From: Branchiostoma floridae
Lineage: Eukaryota; Chordata; Leptocardii; Amphioxiformes; Branchiostomatidae
Assembly: GCF_000003815.2 (NCBI RefSeq)
Contig: NC_049983.1
Coordinates: 25,412,401-25,476,400 of the forward strand
Direction of reading: 5' to 3'
Length of the DNA: 64,000 nucleotides
Positions 10,741-21,415 of this stretch are shown here, in pieces (the first letter of the stretch is position 1; every line of letters starts with the position of its first letter). The translations under genes were made by a program, and so were the position numbers. The notes beneath the pieces are model-generated. The model ran no database searches. It saw nothing but the letters and a program-made list of their open reading frames with translations, and was not told the origin of the DNA.

Positions 10741-11703
10741 CCCTCAAACCACCGTATGGGGTCAAAACTGACCCCAGGCGTGTATCAATGTGTGCTATTA
10801 TGGCATTTCTGGTCGAAAACAAATTTCCTTCCAGGAGTTTGTTTGTATATATGTCCTATAATTTCTTATACATTTTTACCGAGATTGGCTAATTTTTGAT
10901 TAAGTTATCCTCGAAAGTTTATGCATGGTCCAGTGGGGCCAAAAATGACCCCAGAATTTTTTTAAACAAACTTTTGCGACCCACACCAAAACTACTTATC
11001 GTAGGATCACGAAATTTTAAGAGAATGACGTACATGTAAGCCAAAATTATTGTAACAACTTTTGTGCCATTATCATCTTATATGACGAAATTATGACGTC
11101 ATCTAGGTAATATCGGCCGCCATCTTGGATTTTGACTGATGACGTCATTAAATTAGCATAAATCATGAATATTGAGTCATGAAATTTACGTTGAATTTCA
11201 TAAGATGTGATAAACAACTGTTTTTTGCCAAGAAAACCTTAAAACTTAAATGTTTAATACAAAATTAGAAAATTTCGTAATAAATATGTCTGTCAGAATT
11301 CCGTTGCCATGGCAACATGAAAAATGATGAACATACTTTGTTCACTGAAAATGTTTGGTATCAACATTTTCTAAAAAGTTTCTAAGTTTGGTGGCCCTAG
11401 CATAAGCCATTCAGGCACTATACGGCATTGAAGTTGGTCCAGGCATCAAAAACCTCCTTCCTGGTCTGAATAGAGTTGGTGCAAAATGTAGTCCATATGA
11501 TCTTTTGCATAAATTATGATAATGAGCTAGAATTATTCTCACCTAATCATGTCAGACTATCCCACATAGATTAATGAAACTATACATATATACAAATCAC
11601 TAAAAGAGCCACACAAAAAACTGTATTTGTACAAAACATTTTGGGGTCAGTTTTGACCCCATACGGTAATCTACGTCACAAAAAAGCTACGGTGGCTTGA
11701 GGG
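10741..11703. mobile_element. piggyBac-like non-autonomous element (963 bp)
   Basis: The left end reads CCCTCAAACCACCGTA followed by 'tggggtcaaaactgacccc'. The right end, in reverse complement, reads CCCTCAAGCCACCGTA with the same TGGGGTCA-type palindromic block about 40 bases in. Both ends are flanked by ATAA (10737-10740 and 11704-11707), a plausible 4-bp target duplication. CCCT termini with a 4-bp AT-rich target are typical of the piggyBac superfamily, whose usual target is TTAA, so the ATAA is atypical. There is no transposase; the inside is non-coding. Confidence 0.75.
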
Positions 11704-11929
11704 ATAATTACAGTAATTAGACAATGGACTGATAGAGAACAGTTTTTATTGAGTATGTCATAGCAAGTTGTCTGCGAAATTGTAATGCGGGCTCTGACGA
11801 CCTTTACTTTAGCGGGCGGGCGTCTCTTCATGGTGCCGACCCCACAATATCGCTTTCTTTTGATCCCAATAACAATTTCATACATGTTGTCAGTTTAGCG
11901 ACTTCACAAATGCCGTTTTCGGCTTATTT

Positions 11930-12147
11930 TTACCGTGTCTGACGATTTTTAGCACGCATTTTCAGTCAATTGGTTTACGATGTTTGACAAATTTTCGTGC
12001 AATTATCCGGCGTTGGTGATTTTTTGTCGTGCAGATAAGCGAACTCATTAACAATGGAGTGAATGGGAGACGGTTTGGGATTTTGGGATTCCGTGCAATT
12101 ACCCGAAGTGTGCGTTTATCCGAGGTGCAATTAACTGGCTTTCACTG
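11930..12147. mobile_element. Partial mariner-type MITE
   Basis: The right end reads, in reverse complement, CAGTGAAAGCCAGTTAATTG and is followed by TA. This matches the terminal type of the intact element at 59909-60082. Internal copies of 'gtgcaattatccg' or 'gtgcaattacccg' and 'gtgcgtttatccgag' also fit. The left terminus was not found, so the element is truncated or badly decayed. Confidence 0.5.
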
Positions 12148-12289
12148 TATAGGAAACTTTACGAAACATCTTTGTACATAGATCTTCAAACGCTCCATCG
12201 TAACAACAATGTTTTAAGTTTCTATGTAAGATTGATCAATGATGACATGATAGGCTGAAATATGTAAACATCCCGTCTTGTATCAGTCA

Positions 12290-14200
12290 AAGAAAGGGTA
12301 TGTCACATGTGAATTTTTAGTGAGCATGAAATTCCCATCATTCATTACTATGTACTTATAGCATTTTCTCATTAATTATGCAAATGAAGTCTTTATTTGC
12401 ATAATCGATATTTATAGGCATTCCTCTTTCTCAGTTGAATATGTGGCAAGTTTGAGAGTCCTATCATGGAATGCAGAGGATTGAACTTACCTCATTAATA
12501 ATGCAAATATATTACTATTTGCGTCATCATTTAAACTATCTACCTACCAAAATCATCACCATCTGCCAACACGTTCTTGCGTTATTCGCCTCTAAACTTA
12601 AAATAATTAATACTTTCTACCTAAACTAGATTCTATGAGAGCGAAGCAATCAACGCACAGATTGCTGCTGTTCTTGTTGTTTTGCAAAAGAGCTTAAATT
12701 AGTCACGTCGCCAACCGCACACTGCGCATGCCCCAGGTGACGTCAGCTCATAACCCAGACACTAATGAGGCTGACCAGGTGTGGCCACACAACCTTGGTG
12801 AGGAGCTCGAGTCAGACGGTCTGTTTTCCTTCCAACAACAACTGCTGACTTGTCAAGGAAAAATCTACGGAAGAAACGGGTTGGTGTGACTTTTGGTTCT
12901 AATTGGGCTACTTACACGTAGTTGCAACATGTAATGGTTAAGAAAAGTTATGTAAGACCGACATTCAACAGCCGATCTCACGATAAGTATTATTTTGGGG
13001 GTGGGTCTATTATTGTTCTCTTCGTGGTAGGTTGAGTGTCTGTTAGTGAACGCATGGATATAATGTGAATATGGTGTACTCTGTGATTACAGAAGGGCGT
13101 GGAGATTGTCCTAGATGTTTTATTTGAAGATGTTTGGATAGGCGCTGTCCGGATATTCCAATGTTTGTGCCGACATAGCTGCGACACAATGTACACTACA
13201 TAAGGGACTGAACATCCGTATTTTCATAAGTCCATTCTTAACTCCAACACGTTACCATTTGTCGAGTCTCTTAATTTACTTATAACGAGATAGATGACTT
13301 GTCAAAAATAAAATCTACTACATAAAGATTTCCCAAAAAGCAGATTAGTCTACCAATGGTTCGGCACATGTGTTAGGTCCTGCCGACACCTGCTTTCATC
13401 ATTAGAAAAGCTGTTGATTACCAAGTAATAGATGAATAAACAATTCAATCTTTTGGTAGTGTTAGGCTCTAAAATAGAATACATACCACTTTGGGTAGAA
13501 TGGTGTAGAGAGTGTAGACCGCCGAATTTTGCAGCTTTTTTTGACAAGCATTTGTTTCCAAAAAGTACTAATTTCGTCACCTTACGAGCTCGAGTCAGAC
13601 GGTCTGATTTTCCAAAAACAATAGCTGCTGACTTGTCCAGGAAAAATCTACGGGTGAATCTGGTTGGTGTGACTTTTTGTTCTGATTGAACTACTTATAG
13701 AACACGTAACTGCAACGTTGTGTGGTAAAAAAAAGGTATTTGAGGCTGACATCGAGCAGGCCTACATCTGTCAACATAACTGCAGCAAACGATCAGTATT
13801 GTTTTGGAGGAGGAGGGGGATCTATTCTTGTTCTCTTCGTGTTTAGGACACTGATAGGTTGAGCGTCTCTTAGTGAACGCACGTATAGTGTTAATGTGGT
13901 GCACTCTGTGGTTCCAGAAGGGTTTGAAGCTGTTTGATTCGCAAATGTCTGGATAGGCGGTTTCCATATCTGTCCTCTTAGTCTCAGTTACACCGAGATA
14001 GATGACGTGTCAAAATAAATCTACTGTATAAAGATTTCGAAAAGGCAGATTAGTCTACCAATGGTTCGGCACATGTGTTAGATCCAGCCGACGCCTGCTT
14101 TCATCATTAGAACAGCTACTGATTACTTTTTCTTATTGCTAACCGACTGTAGCTCATAAAGACCACCGCCTTCTTTGAAATCTGGTATCCCTCTCCCCCT
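12290..14200 (+). repeat. Flank-unit repeat upstream of gene B
   Basis: Repeats found in the other flank units occur in order: 'tcattaattatgcaaat', 'tatctacctaccaaaatcat' (12539), the CRE-containing block (12738), 'ggttgagtgtctgttagtgaacgc'-type blocks, and 'aaaatctactgtataaag' with 'gattagtctaccaatggttc'. Part is duplicated: a second, shorter pass runs 13585-14110. The block at 12525-12570 is an uninterrupted (empty) version of the site filled by the transposon at 21416-22231. A short relic of the Harbinger-type MITE terminus ('gttgatttgattatag') lies at 14207. Confidence 0.8.
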
Positions 14201-15340
14201 GTGCATGTTGATTTGATTATAGGAATGAGATGTTCTGGGAACCCCAAAACCGATGCGAGCGTACGAATAAAAACGTTTTGCCACCAAAAAGGGGAATATC
14301 ATACAAAACGTAAAAGTGTGACTGAGAAGACAGCAAAGCACACAAAGTGTAAAAAAGATTCGTTTCTTTTCTACAGAATTCGTTGAGCGATATGTCAAAT
14401 TTGAGGTCGCAGACTGAGAGCTGAAAGAAGAATATCGGTAGATGTCAGTTATGCAAATGTAGACTTGATTTGTATAACTACAAAATACTATAATTCATTG
14501 GTGGTGAAAGATGGGAAATTCATTCTTCTGGTTGTTGAGTAAAGTTAAACATGATTAAACATATATCAATCAAATTATTGGATCATTAACATAATCCATC
14601 TGCAAATGCTACCATAACCTTCTTTATTAATATGAGATTTTTATACTTTGAACAAGTTGTTTTTGTCTGGATCTCTGTCTTCGCACCTGTGAATCAAGAT
14701 CATTTTTATTGATTAGTCTGACATTTGGCACGTCTGTCTTTAATGTGGCATCAAGCACCTTGGCAACACCGTGAACACCTTGACTACTTTACGGAGGATT
14801 GTGTCCTTCAAACTGTTTATAAATATGGTTGGGGTACCAGGCACTAAGTAATAACCGCAAAGCTAACGGGACCAAAAGCAAATGAGATGTACAACAGTAT
14901 ATATTAGTGTTAAGAAGTGATTGTAGGATGTAGGAAATTGACAGCCTTCTTTTGGAAAGAAATCTTATTATACACATTCTATTTGTTGTGGATGTTCTAT
15001 AATGAGACTTCCCTGCATGTAACCGATTAATTTATGGTAGGTGGAACATAAAATAATGGCCTTTTGTGCATTAATAATAAGAAAATGCCATAATCCTTTA
15101 GTGGTGAATGATGAGAATTTCATACTTATGACATATGTAAGAAAGTTAAAGATAACCAAAATGCGGAAGAAAAATGTGGGTTTAGTTCCGTGACACTACA
15201 TAACATATTGTATCTTCTTTTTTCTCTGAGATTGGACAGGTAATGAGCTGAACAGATAGCTGCTTCTTCTTTTCATCATTTTGAGGGAAATCGGAACAAG
15301 TGTTGGTCGTAGCATTTTTTCATCACACTGTACAACGATT
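14201..15340 (+). other. Proximal 5' flank of gene B
   Basis: Colinear with the 5' flanks of C to F and with the orphan flank at 23.6-24.26 kb: a 'ggttggggtaccaggcacta' block, 'gtgattgtagga', 'ctggatgttcc'-type blocks and, near 15205-15240, a pyrimidine-rich run before 'gacaggtaatgag'. This probably contains the promoter and a non-coding first exon. No TATA box could be assigned with confidence. Confidence 0.5.
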
Positions 15341-15359
15341 CTCTTTCCTTACAGGTAAA
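15336..15359 (+). promoter_or_regulatory. 3' splice acceptor before start codon, gene B
   Basis: The pyrimidine tract 'ttctctttccttacag' ends at 15354 and is followed at once by GTAAA and the ATG at 15360. This decides the start: the reading frame is open upstream to 15300, but those codons lie in the presumed intron. Confidence 0.7.
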
Positions 15360-18300
15360 ATGGCTTACATGCTAAGAAAACTGCTGGTTCTTTTGCTGGT
15401 TGGTCCCGGTTGGTCCTGGTGGTCCCAGAAGGAAAATGAACCAACCACGCCCTGCAGCAACATATGTCCATCAGACTGTGACTGCAGCAACAGAGGTTTC
15501 ATCAGTGTTCCCCAGCATCTACCCACAAGTATCACTAAACTTCACCTAGAGGACAATTCCATCACAAGCCTGTTTTCGTCTGACCTCTCCAGGTACAAGT
15601 GTTTAAAAGGACTACATATGAATAGGAATCAGATATCTATTGTGCATCATGAAGCATTTTCAAATCTTATTCACCTGACATATGTACATCTTGATTCCAA
15701 CCAACTAAGAAGCTTTAAGCCCGGTACATTCTCAAATCTACCTAAGCTGAAAGATTTGTACCTGTGCCGCAACCATCTATCTAGAATTCCGCCTGGAGCA
15801 TTCTCAAATCTACCCAGTCTTGACGTTTTGTCTTTATTGGGCAACAGCCTGACCAACATTCAGCCTGGCGCATTCTCAAATCTACCCATGCTGTGGCGAT
15901 TGTGCTTTAATATCAATAACCTAACTAGAATTCCTCCTGATTCATTCTCCAATCTACCGCAGCTCCGATGGTTGTTCCTGGGCTCAAATCGGATAAGTAA
16001 CATTGATTCTGATTTGTTCTCAAAGATGCCCCTGCTCCAGCATTTAAGTATAGCGGATAACCAGATAATTATCAGTCCTGGTATCTTTTCAAACCTTCAC
16101 CAGCTCGAATGTTTAGAGCTAAACTCCAACCATATAACTAAGATTCAACCTGGCACTTTTCTAAATCTCCCAAGTCTAACGATCTTAAAATTGAGATATA
16201 ATCAAATGACAACCATTCAACCTGGCACATTCCAAAACCTACCCAGACTTGCTACTTTAGATTTGCGTAATAACCCCTGGCAGTGTGACTGTAGGATGAT
16301 TCCATTAAAGTCTCATTTTTTTGAAAGTGAAATTATTTGTCAGGAACCTGAAAAGTTCCGAGGGCAAAAGCTCCAACATATAGAGGATGAAAAATTGATC
16401 TGTGAAAAACCGAAAATCGTGGGTTTTCAAAGGGGCAAAGATGTCACACTGTTCAGTGGAAATGCGCTTCATTTAATCTGCAAGGCTTCAGGGATTCCTA
16501 AACCAGACATCACGATCATTCTTCCATCTGGCCGAAACGCAACTGCTGGGTCAGATGAGCGAGTTACTGTGAGTGAGAATGGCAGCATCATTGTAAGGGA
16601 TCTTACCAAAACAGATGCAGGTCTGTACGTTNNNNNNNNNNNNNNNNNNNNNNNNNNNNNNNNNNNNNNNNNNNNNNNNNNNNNNNNNNNNNNNNNNNNN
16701 NNNNNNNNNNNNNNNNNNNNNNNNNNNNNNNNNNNNNNNNNNNNNNNNNNNNNNNNNNNNNNNNNNNNNNNNNNNNNNNNNNNNNNNNNNNNNNNNNNNN
16801 NNNNNNNNNNNNNNNNNNNNNNNNNNNNNNNNNNNNNNNNNNNNNNNNNNNNNNNNNNNNNNNNNNNNNNNNNNNNNNNNNNNNNNNNNNNNNNNNNNNN
16901 NNNNNNNNNNNNNNNNCCATCAGCCATATCATTGCGACTTACCAGTGCAAATAGATCTGCAAGTCACAAGCCTTATATTTTCCACGCTGTCTGAAGACCC
17001 AATCACTTTGAGGTTTCAGAAGGTCAAGAATAACACATCAGTTTGGGGGGGCAATCTACGTTTGGTCTGTGAAGCTTCAGGAATCCCCTCACCGAACTTT
17101 ACGGTCATTCTCCCATCTGGCCTCAACACAAGCGCTGACGAGTCGAATGGGAGAGTAATTGTAGAGGTGAATGGTACAACTTTTACCATTACCATAACAG
17201 AGGTTACTGTGGCAGATGCTGGTCTGTACAGCTGCATTGTAGCGACCCCAGTTGGATCTGCATCTGCCACACTAACTGTTGACATCAAAGGCCCGTCTTC
17301 ACCTTCCCCCAAACTTACTTCATCAGCGTCTTTGCGACCTGGCAAGACAGAGAGCAATGCTAATCCGGTGGTCTTCTCCCTGTCAGTTGGCTTAGGTACA
17401 TTTTTCGCAATCCTGATTATATTTGGCGTTGCTTCAGTTTTGTTTCAACGTAGGACCAAAAAGCCCCCTTTGGCCCCTGCACCCAAGGGGCACTTGGGAG
17501 GTACATCGCCAACCCTTGGTAACACCGACTGCCCCACAGGTACAGGTAAAAACGACCAGGATATCATATATGAGAATAGTAATGAAGCCGATACAAACGA
17601 ACAAGCTAACATAACATTAAATGAAAATGAAAGAGAAACAGGTACAATCCAGAAAGCACACAAGGTAGCAAGTTCTCCCTCTGAAGAGGCTGAATCCCCA
17701 AAAGCAGGAAGTCGAAATGAATCAGATTGTACAGCCCAGGCAGTGATAGTTCACGAGCCATTTACGTATGAGAATAATGACGAGGAGACAGTGCCTGATG
17801 TTGAAGATGATCAGCACGTGTATGTCACGGGTTATGAGGAAACATTAGCTGGTGCCTCTCAGGCTATAAACCAGTATGGCAGTGGGGAGACTGTATCTTC
17901 TCCTGAGCTTAACCGTGTGTGTGATGGGGAGGCTGTATCTTCTCCTGAGTTTAACCGTGTGTATGATGGGGAGGCTGTATCTTCTCCTGAGTTTAACCGT
18001 GTGTATGGTGGGGAGGCTGTATCTTCTCCTGAGTTTAACCGTGTGTATGATGGGGAGGCTGTATCTTCTCCTGAGTTTAACCGTGTGTATGGTGGGGAGG
18101 CTGTATCTTCTCCTGAGCTTAACCGTGTGTATGATGGGGAGGCTGCATCTTCTCCTGAGCTTAACCGTGTGTATGATGGGGAGGCTGCATCTTCTCCTGA
18201 GTTTAACCGTGTGTATGATGGGGAGGCTGTATCTTCTCCTGAGTTTAACCGTGTGTATGATGGGGAGGCTGTATCTTCTCCTGAGTTTAACCGTGTGTAT

Positions 18301-18369
18301 GGTGGGGAGGCTGTATCTTCTCCTGAGTTTAACCGTGTGTATGACGGGGAGGCTGTATCGTTTCCTTAG
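15360..18369 (+). CDS. LRR-Ig transmembrane receptor B (gapped; in-frame stop in tail)
   Basis: Closest relative of gene A. Residues 1-20 are the signal peptide, followed by an intact four-cysteine LRRNT (CSNICPSDCDC), ten LRRs, an LRRCT with NPWQCDC and Ig1 up to AGLYV, where the assembly gap begins. After the gap come the end of the stalk, Ig2 with both cysteines (LRLVCEASG and LYSCIVAT), a transmembrane helix (SVGLGTFFAILIIFGVASVL) and a tail with IYENSNEA and TYENNDEE, then the 14-residue repeat array. The frame differs by one on either side of the gap, so the 285 Ns are not the true gap length. Translation ends at a TAG (18367-18369) in repeat 12, where every other unit has GAG. The same frame stays open after it for 103 codons. 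Functional status depends on whether this stop is real, polymorphic or an error. Confidence 0.85.
16632..16916. other. Assembly gap (285 N)
   Basis: Unsequenced run inside gene B. By comparison with gene A it hides the second Ig1 cysteine and most of the Ser/Thr-rich stalk. The frame change across it shows the N count is only an estimate. Confidence 0.99.
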
Positions 18370-18423
18370 TTTAACCGTGTGTATGATGGGGAGGATGTAT
18401 CTTCTCCTGAGTTTAACCGTGTG
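17875..18423 (+). repeat. 42-bp coding minisatellite in the tail of gene B, 13 units
   Basis: One 45-bp unit (YGSGETVSSPELNRV) is followed by twelve 42-bp units (YDGEAVSSPEFNRV type) without any frame break. Unit 2 has Cys in place of Tyr, units 4, 6 and 11 have YGGE in place of YDGE, and unit 12 carries the TAG stop. In genes C to F the corresponding place holds a single related unit (YGCEEVVPTHEFNRVV), so the array grew from one pre-existing unit in the A/B lineage. All three frames of the array are open, hence many spurious ORFs. Confidence 0.95.
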
Positions 18424-18787
18424 TATAGCAATGAGGCTGAATTTACTTCACCTCAGTTTATCTATGGCAATGACAACGGCGAAGCAATGTCTACTGCCTC
18501 GCCAGCCATTTACAGCAATGATGGTAAACAGGCGAAATCTTCTGTCTGTTCTGATGATATGGCAGTATCTAACCCTTCTCAGTTTAGCCGTGAGTCTGGT
18601 GATAAGATTGAGGCAGTACCAAACGCTTCTTCTCATGTTACCTATGAGAATACTAGTAAAAAAGAGACAGTTGATGCCTGACGCCTTATCAGCAATTAAC
18701 CATAATAACGGAGAACAAGCACAATCTACTGCTTTTTATATCATCAACGGAAGTGACCATGATGCTCCTCGGTTATTCTACGAATAG
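18370..18787 (+). pseudogene. Out-of-reach continuation of the gene B tail
   Basis: Directly after the TAG, the same frame continues through repeat 13 and into tail sequence homologous to C-F: VYSNEAEF, IYGNDNGE, IYSNDGKQ and TYENTSKK tyrosine motifs, to a stop at 18679-18681. Beyond that, homology to the family C-terminus goes on in another frame (a block like 'NGEQAQSTAFYIINGSDHD') up to a stop at 18785-18787. So relative to its paralogues the gene B tail has one nonsense change and one later frameshift. Four Tyr-x-Asn motifs are lost if the TAG terminates translation. Confidence 0.8.
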
Positions 18788-19084
18788 TAATGATATCTTG
18801 GTATCAGTAAATGTTAGATTTTATCATATCATGAAATCTGAATTCTTTATCAAAATACCATATCGCAGACTTTAAGTCAAGTCTGAATTGTGATGGCAAT
18901 TCACATGTACTCCTCCAGGGAGAATTGCACAAAAAGTTACGTACTGTAATTTAAGAAGATACATGGTTTAAAATCGTAATTGCTGACAAACGATATTATC
19001 AAATATCAAGGACCTTTAGTCTTATATCACGAGGGCCAAGACAGGTGTTCAGCTGTTATGTTCAGACTAGACATTCACAATAGT
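18788..19084 (+). other. 3' flank of gene B, nothing recognised
   Basis: AT-rich and non-coding. No clear AATAAA close to either candidate stop, unlike genes C, E and F. Confidence 0.5.
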
Positions 19085-19650
19085 CGACATAATTAGGGGG
19101 ACTGTTTTGGAGGTCATTCTGAGTTATTTAACAGTTCAGTCAGAAAGGGAATGGCAGAGTTTTTGTGTCTGTTGGTGCGACAGATCGGTGTGTCCAACTT
19201 GTTGGCATTGCGTGTCAGTCTTCCTGAGATTTGACTCCTGAGTGGGGGTAGCCAGTCCCTGAGTTCCGACTTGAACAGTTTTTTGGCGAAGGACAGACAG
19301 AGGTTTGTGCGCCGTTCTGCGAGCGAGCTGAGGTTGAGTGAAGTCAGAGCTGAGGTGTAGTCTGTGTACTGCATACCCAGGATGATCTTACACGCTCTAC
19401 TTTGAAGTCGTTGGAGTCTTGCAGATTGAGCTGTTGTCAGTGAGGAGTGCCACGCTGGAGCTGCGTATTCTAATGTAGGTCGGATATAGATGGTATAGAC
19501 CGATGTGAGGTCTTCAATTGAAACACCAAATCGCTTGAGTCGGCGTAACAGAAACAGTTTCTTGTTCGCTGCAGTGATCATGTTGTTTACCTGTATATCA
19601 TGTAAATATTTGTGAATTGGCAAGACCTCCATGTAAATAAAAGAAACAGA
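19085..19650 (-). mobile_element. CR1-like non-LTR retrotransposon fragment (RT C-terminus)
   Basis: An open frame at 19114-19632 encodes 172 residues typical of the region C-terminal to the reverse transcriptase in CR1-group elements: LFLLRRLKRFGVS, YIRPTLEYAAPAWHSSLT, LQRLQSRACKIILG, RRTNLCLSFAKKLFKS, WLPPL and a C-terminal IPFLTELLN. The upstream palm domain is missing, so the copy is 5'-truncated, the usual outcome of incomplete reverse transcription. It sits between the gene B tail and another receptor-tail fragment. Confidence 0.85.
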
Positions 19651-19667
19651 AGAAACAGTTTATTCTG

Positions 19668-20161
19668 GAGGAGAAAGTAGTTGCTGATGCTTCTCAGGCC
19701 CTCAATCAGTATGACTGTGAGGAGGTAGTTCCTACTCACGGGTTAAGAGTATGATCGGTGGTGAGGATGAGACCGAATTAGGTATTTCCTCTCAGTTTGT
19801 CTATGGGCATGACAAAGACGATGCAATAAGTTATGTCTCGCCAGCCATATATAAGGATACAGTCTAAATCTGCAGTTTCTCATATCATCCACGGAAATGA
19901 TAATGATGATAATGGTACAGTAGCATACCCCTTCTCGGGATAGCCATGAGTCTGGCATTAAGGTTCAGTTATCAAATGTTTCTTCTCAGTTCATATATGA
20001 GAATGAAAAAGAAAAAGCTGCATTTGAAACCTCGTCAATCATTTACAATGATTGTGGTAAACAGGCAAATTCTGCTGATTCTCATGTCATCTATTGAAAT
20101 GACGATCGGAGAGCAGCAAATGATGATCGTCGGTTTGGCTGTCAAAAAGAAAGATTTCTAG
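19668..20161 (+). pseudogene. Decayed LRR-Ig receptor tail fragment
   Basis: Translation in shifting frames matches the distal tail of genes C-F: EEKVVADASQALNQYDCEEVVPTH at the start (also EKIVADASQAINQYGCEEVV in F), then SHIIHGNDNDDN, FIYENEKEKAAFETSS-type and IYNDCGKQAN-type blocks, and finally 'tagtgtctgtagaag', which matches the family's 3' non-coding sequence. Several frameshifts and stops are present, and the ectodomain, membrane and proximal tail are absent. The left boundary falls close to the CR1-like insertion. Residue strings here are read across frames and are approximate. Confidence 0.8.
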
Positions 20162-21413
20162 TGTCTGTAGAAGCAAGGAGGTTAAATACTCTCTAGTAGA
20201 AGTCAGCTTTGTTGTCCGAAATGTGGACATTTTTTTTACAACTTTGCCAACACTTCTATGTAAATATACACTTACAAAACTTTACAAAACGTGTTTGTAC
20301 ATAGATTTTTCTTCAACTTTCCATCATAACGAGAATGTCTACATGATTAATCTTGTTTCAAGTTTCTATGTAAGATTAATCAATGATGACATGATAGGCT
20401 GAAATATGTTAACATCCCGTCTTGTATCAGTCAAAGAAAGGGCATGTCACCCCGGACCCCCGGTGTGGTATAACCCTGTACGTCGACTTACGTACTTACT
20501 AGAGCTAAATTGGCTTATTTATTTTTGCCTATTTACACAAGAAAGTAAATACAATGAATAAAGAAAATAAATCATAGTAGAATAGTTTGCAAGGATGGCC
20601 AATCTAGCAATTACCCTATTAACAATAAAATAAATCCAATTAAGTATCATATAGAAATACGTATTGAATTAGTAAAAAAAATATGTAAGAAAAATAAGCA
20701 CTTATTGTAAATATCTTTAGATGTCACAACTCCCATAATGCAAAAAAATGGCAAATATTGCAAGGACCGCTGGTAACCATATACTGTTACACTTCATTGT
20801 AACACTATACCAAAAATTGTGTCAGCACTTATTGTTGTATTAACTAGGATGTTAAGCTTTATTCTATACCTCTATTTTGTAGTATTTGTAATATTTGTTA
20901 CAATTGTGGTACAATAAAGATGTTTCCTATTTATGACAAGTTAACAATCTAACAAAGAGAACCACCATAAGGACTATCAATGTCAAGAAACACGAATGAC
21001 GCGAAATTGATGTAATGTGGAGCTTGCTTGTATTATCTACTACTTGTTTATTTCTTTTTAATGAAATAAAACATGTTTAGACACGCTTGTGTGCAATTTA
21101 CTTAATAGTACACATTTTCTTAAACTTTAATATCCTATGATCTCTCAACCGGACCTGATGAACTTCTAGTGGGCATGAAATTCCCATTATTCATTACTAT
21201 GTAATTATAGCATTTTCTCATTAATTATGCAAATTAAGTCTTTATTTGCACAATCGATATCTATAGGCATTCCTCTCTCAGTTAAATATGTGGCAAGTTT
21301 GAGAGTCCTATCATGGAATGCATGCGCAGAGGATTGAACTTTCCTCAATAATAATGCAAATTAGCTGTTAGTTTACATAATAATTATCTTACTATTTGCG
21401 TTATTATTTAAAC
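20162..21413 (+). other. 3' flank of the vanished receptor unit; old repeats
   Basis: Includes the 'tttgtacatagat' block found after genes C-F. Around 20760-20935 lies a segment ending in 'caataaag' that is related in inverted orientation to 62060-62240 and may be the 3' end of a retroelement. Blocks 'cacgcttgtgtgcaattt' and 'tcattaattatgcaaatt' are shared with many other places in the window. No gene was seen. Confidence 0.5.
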
Positions 21414-21415
21414 TA

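Noticed and set aside
15300-15359. Extended N-terminus of gene B from an ATG at 15300
   Set aside because: The extra codons lie in the pyrimidine tract and acceptor that precede the ATG in all copies, and they would put a non-signal sequence before a good signal peptide.
17876-18787. 303-aa ORF in the second frame of the gene B array (LYLLLSLTVCMMGR repeats)
   Set aside because: Shadow of the minisatellite. Only its last 40 codons matter, as the frameshifted C-terminus of the tail.
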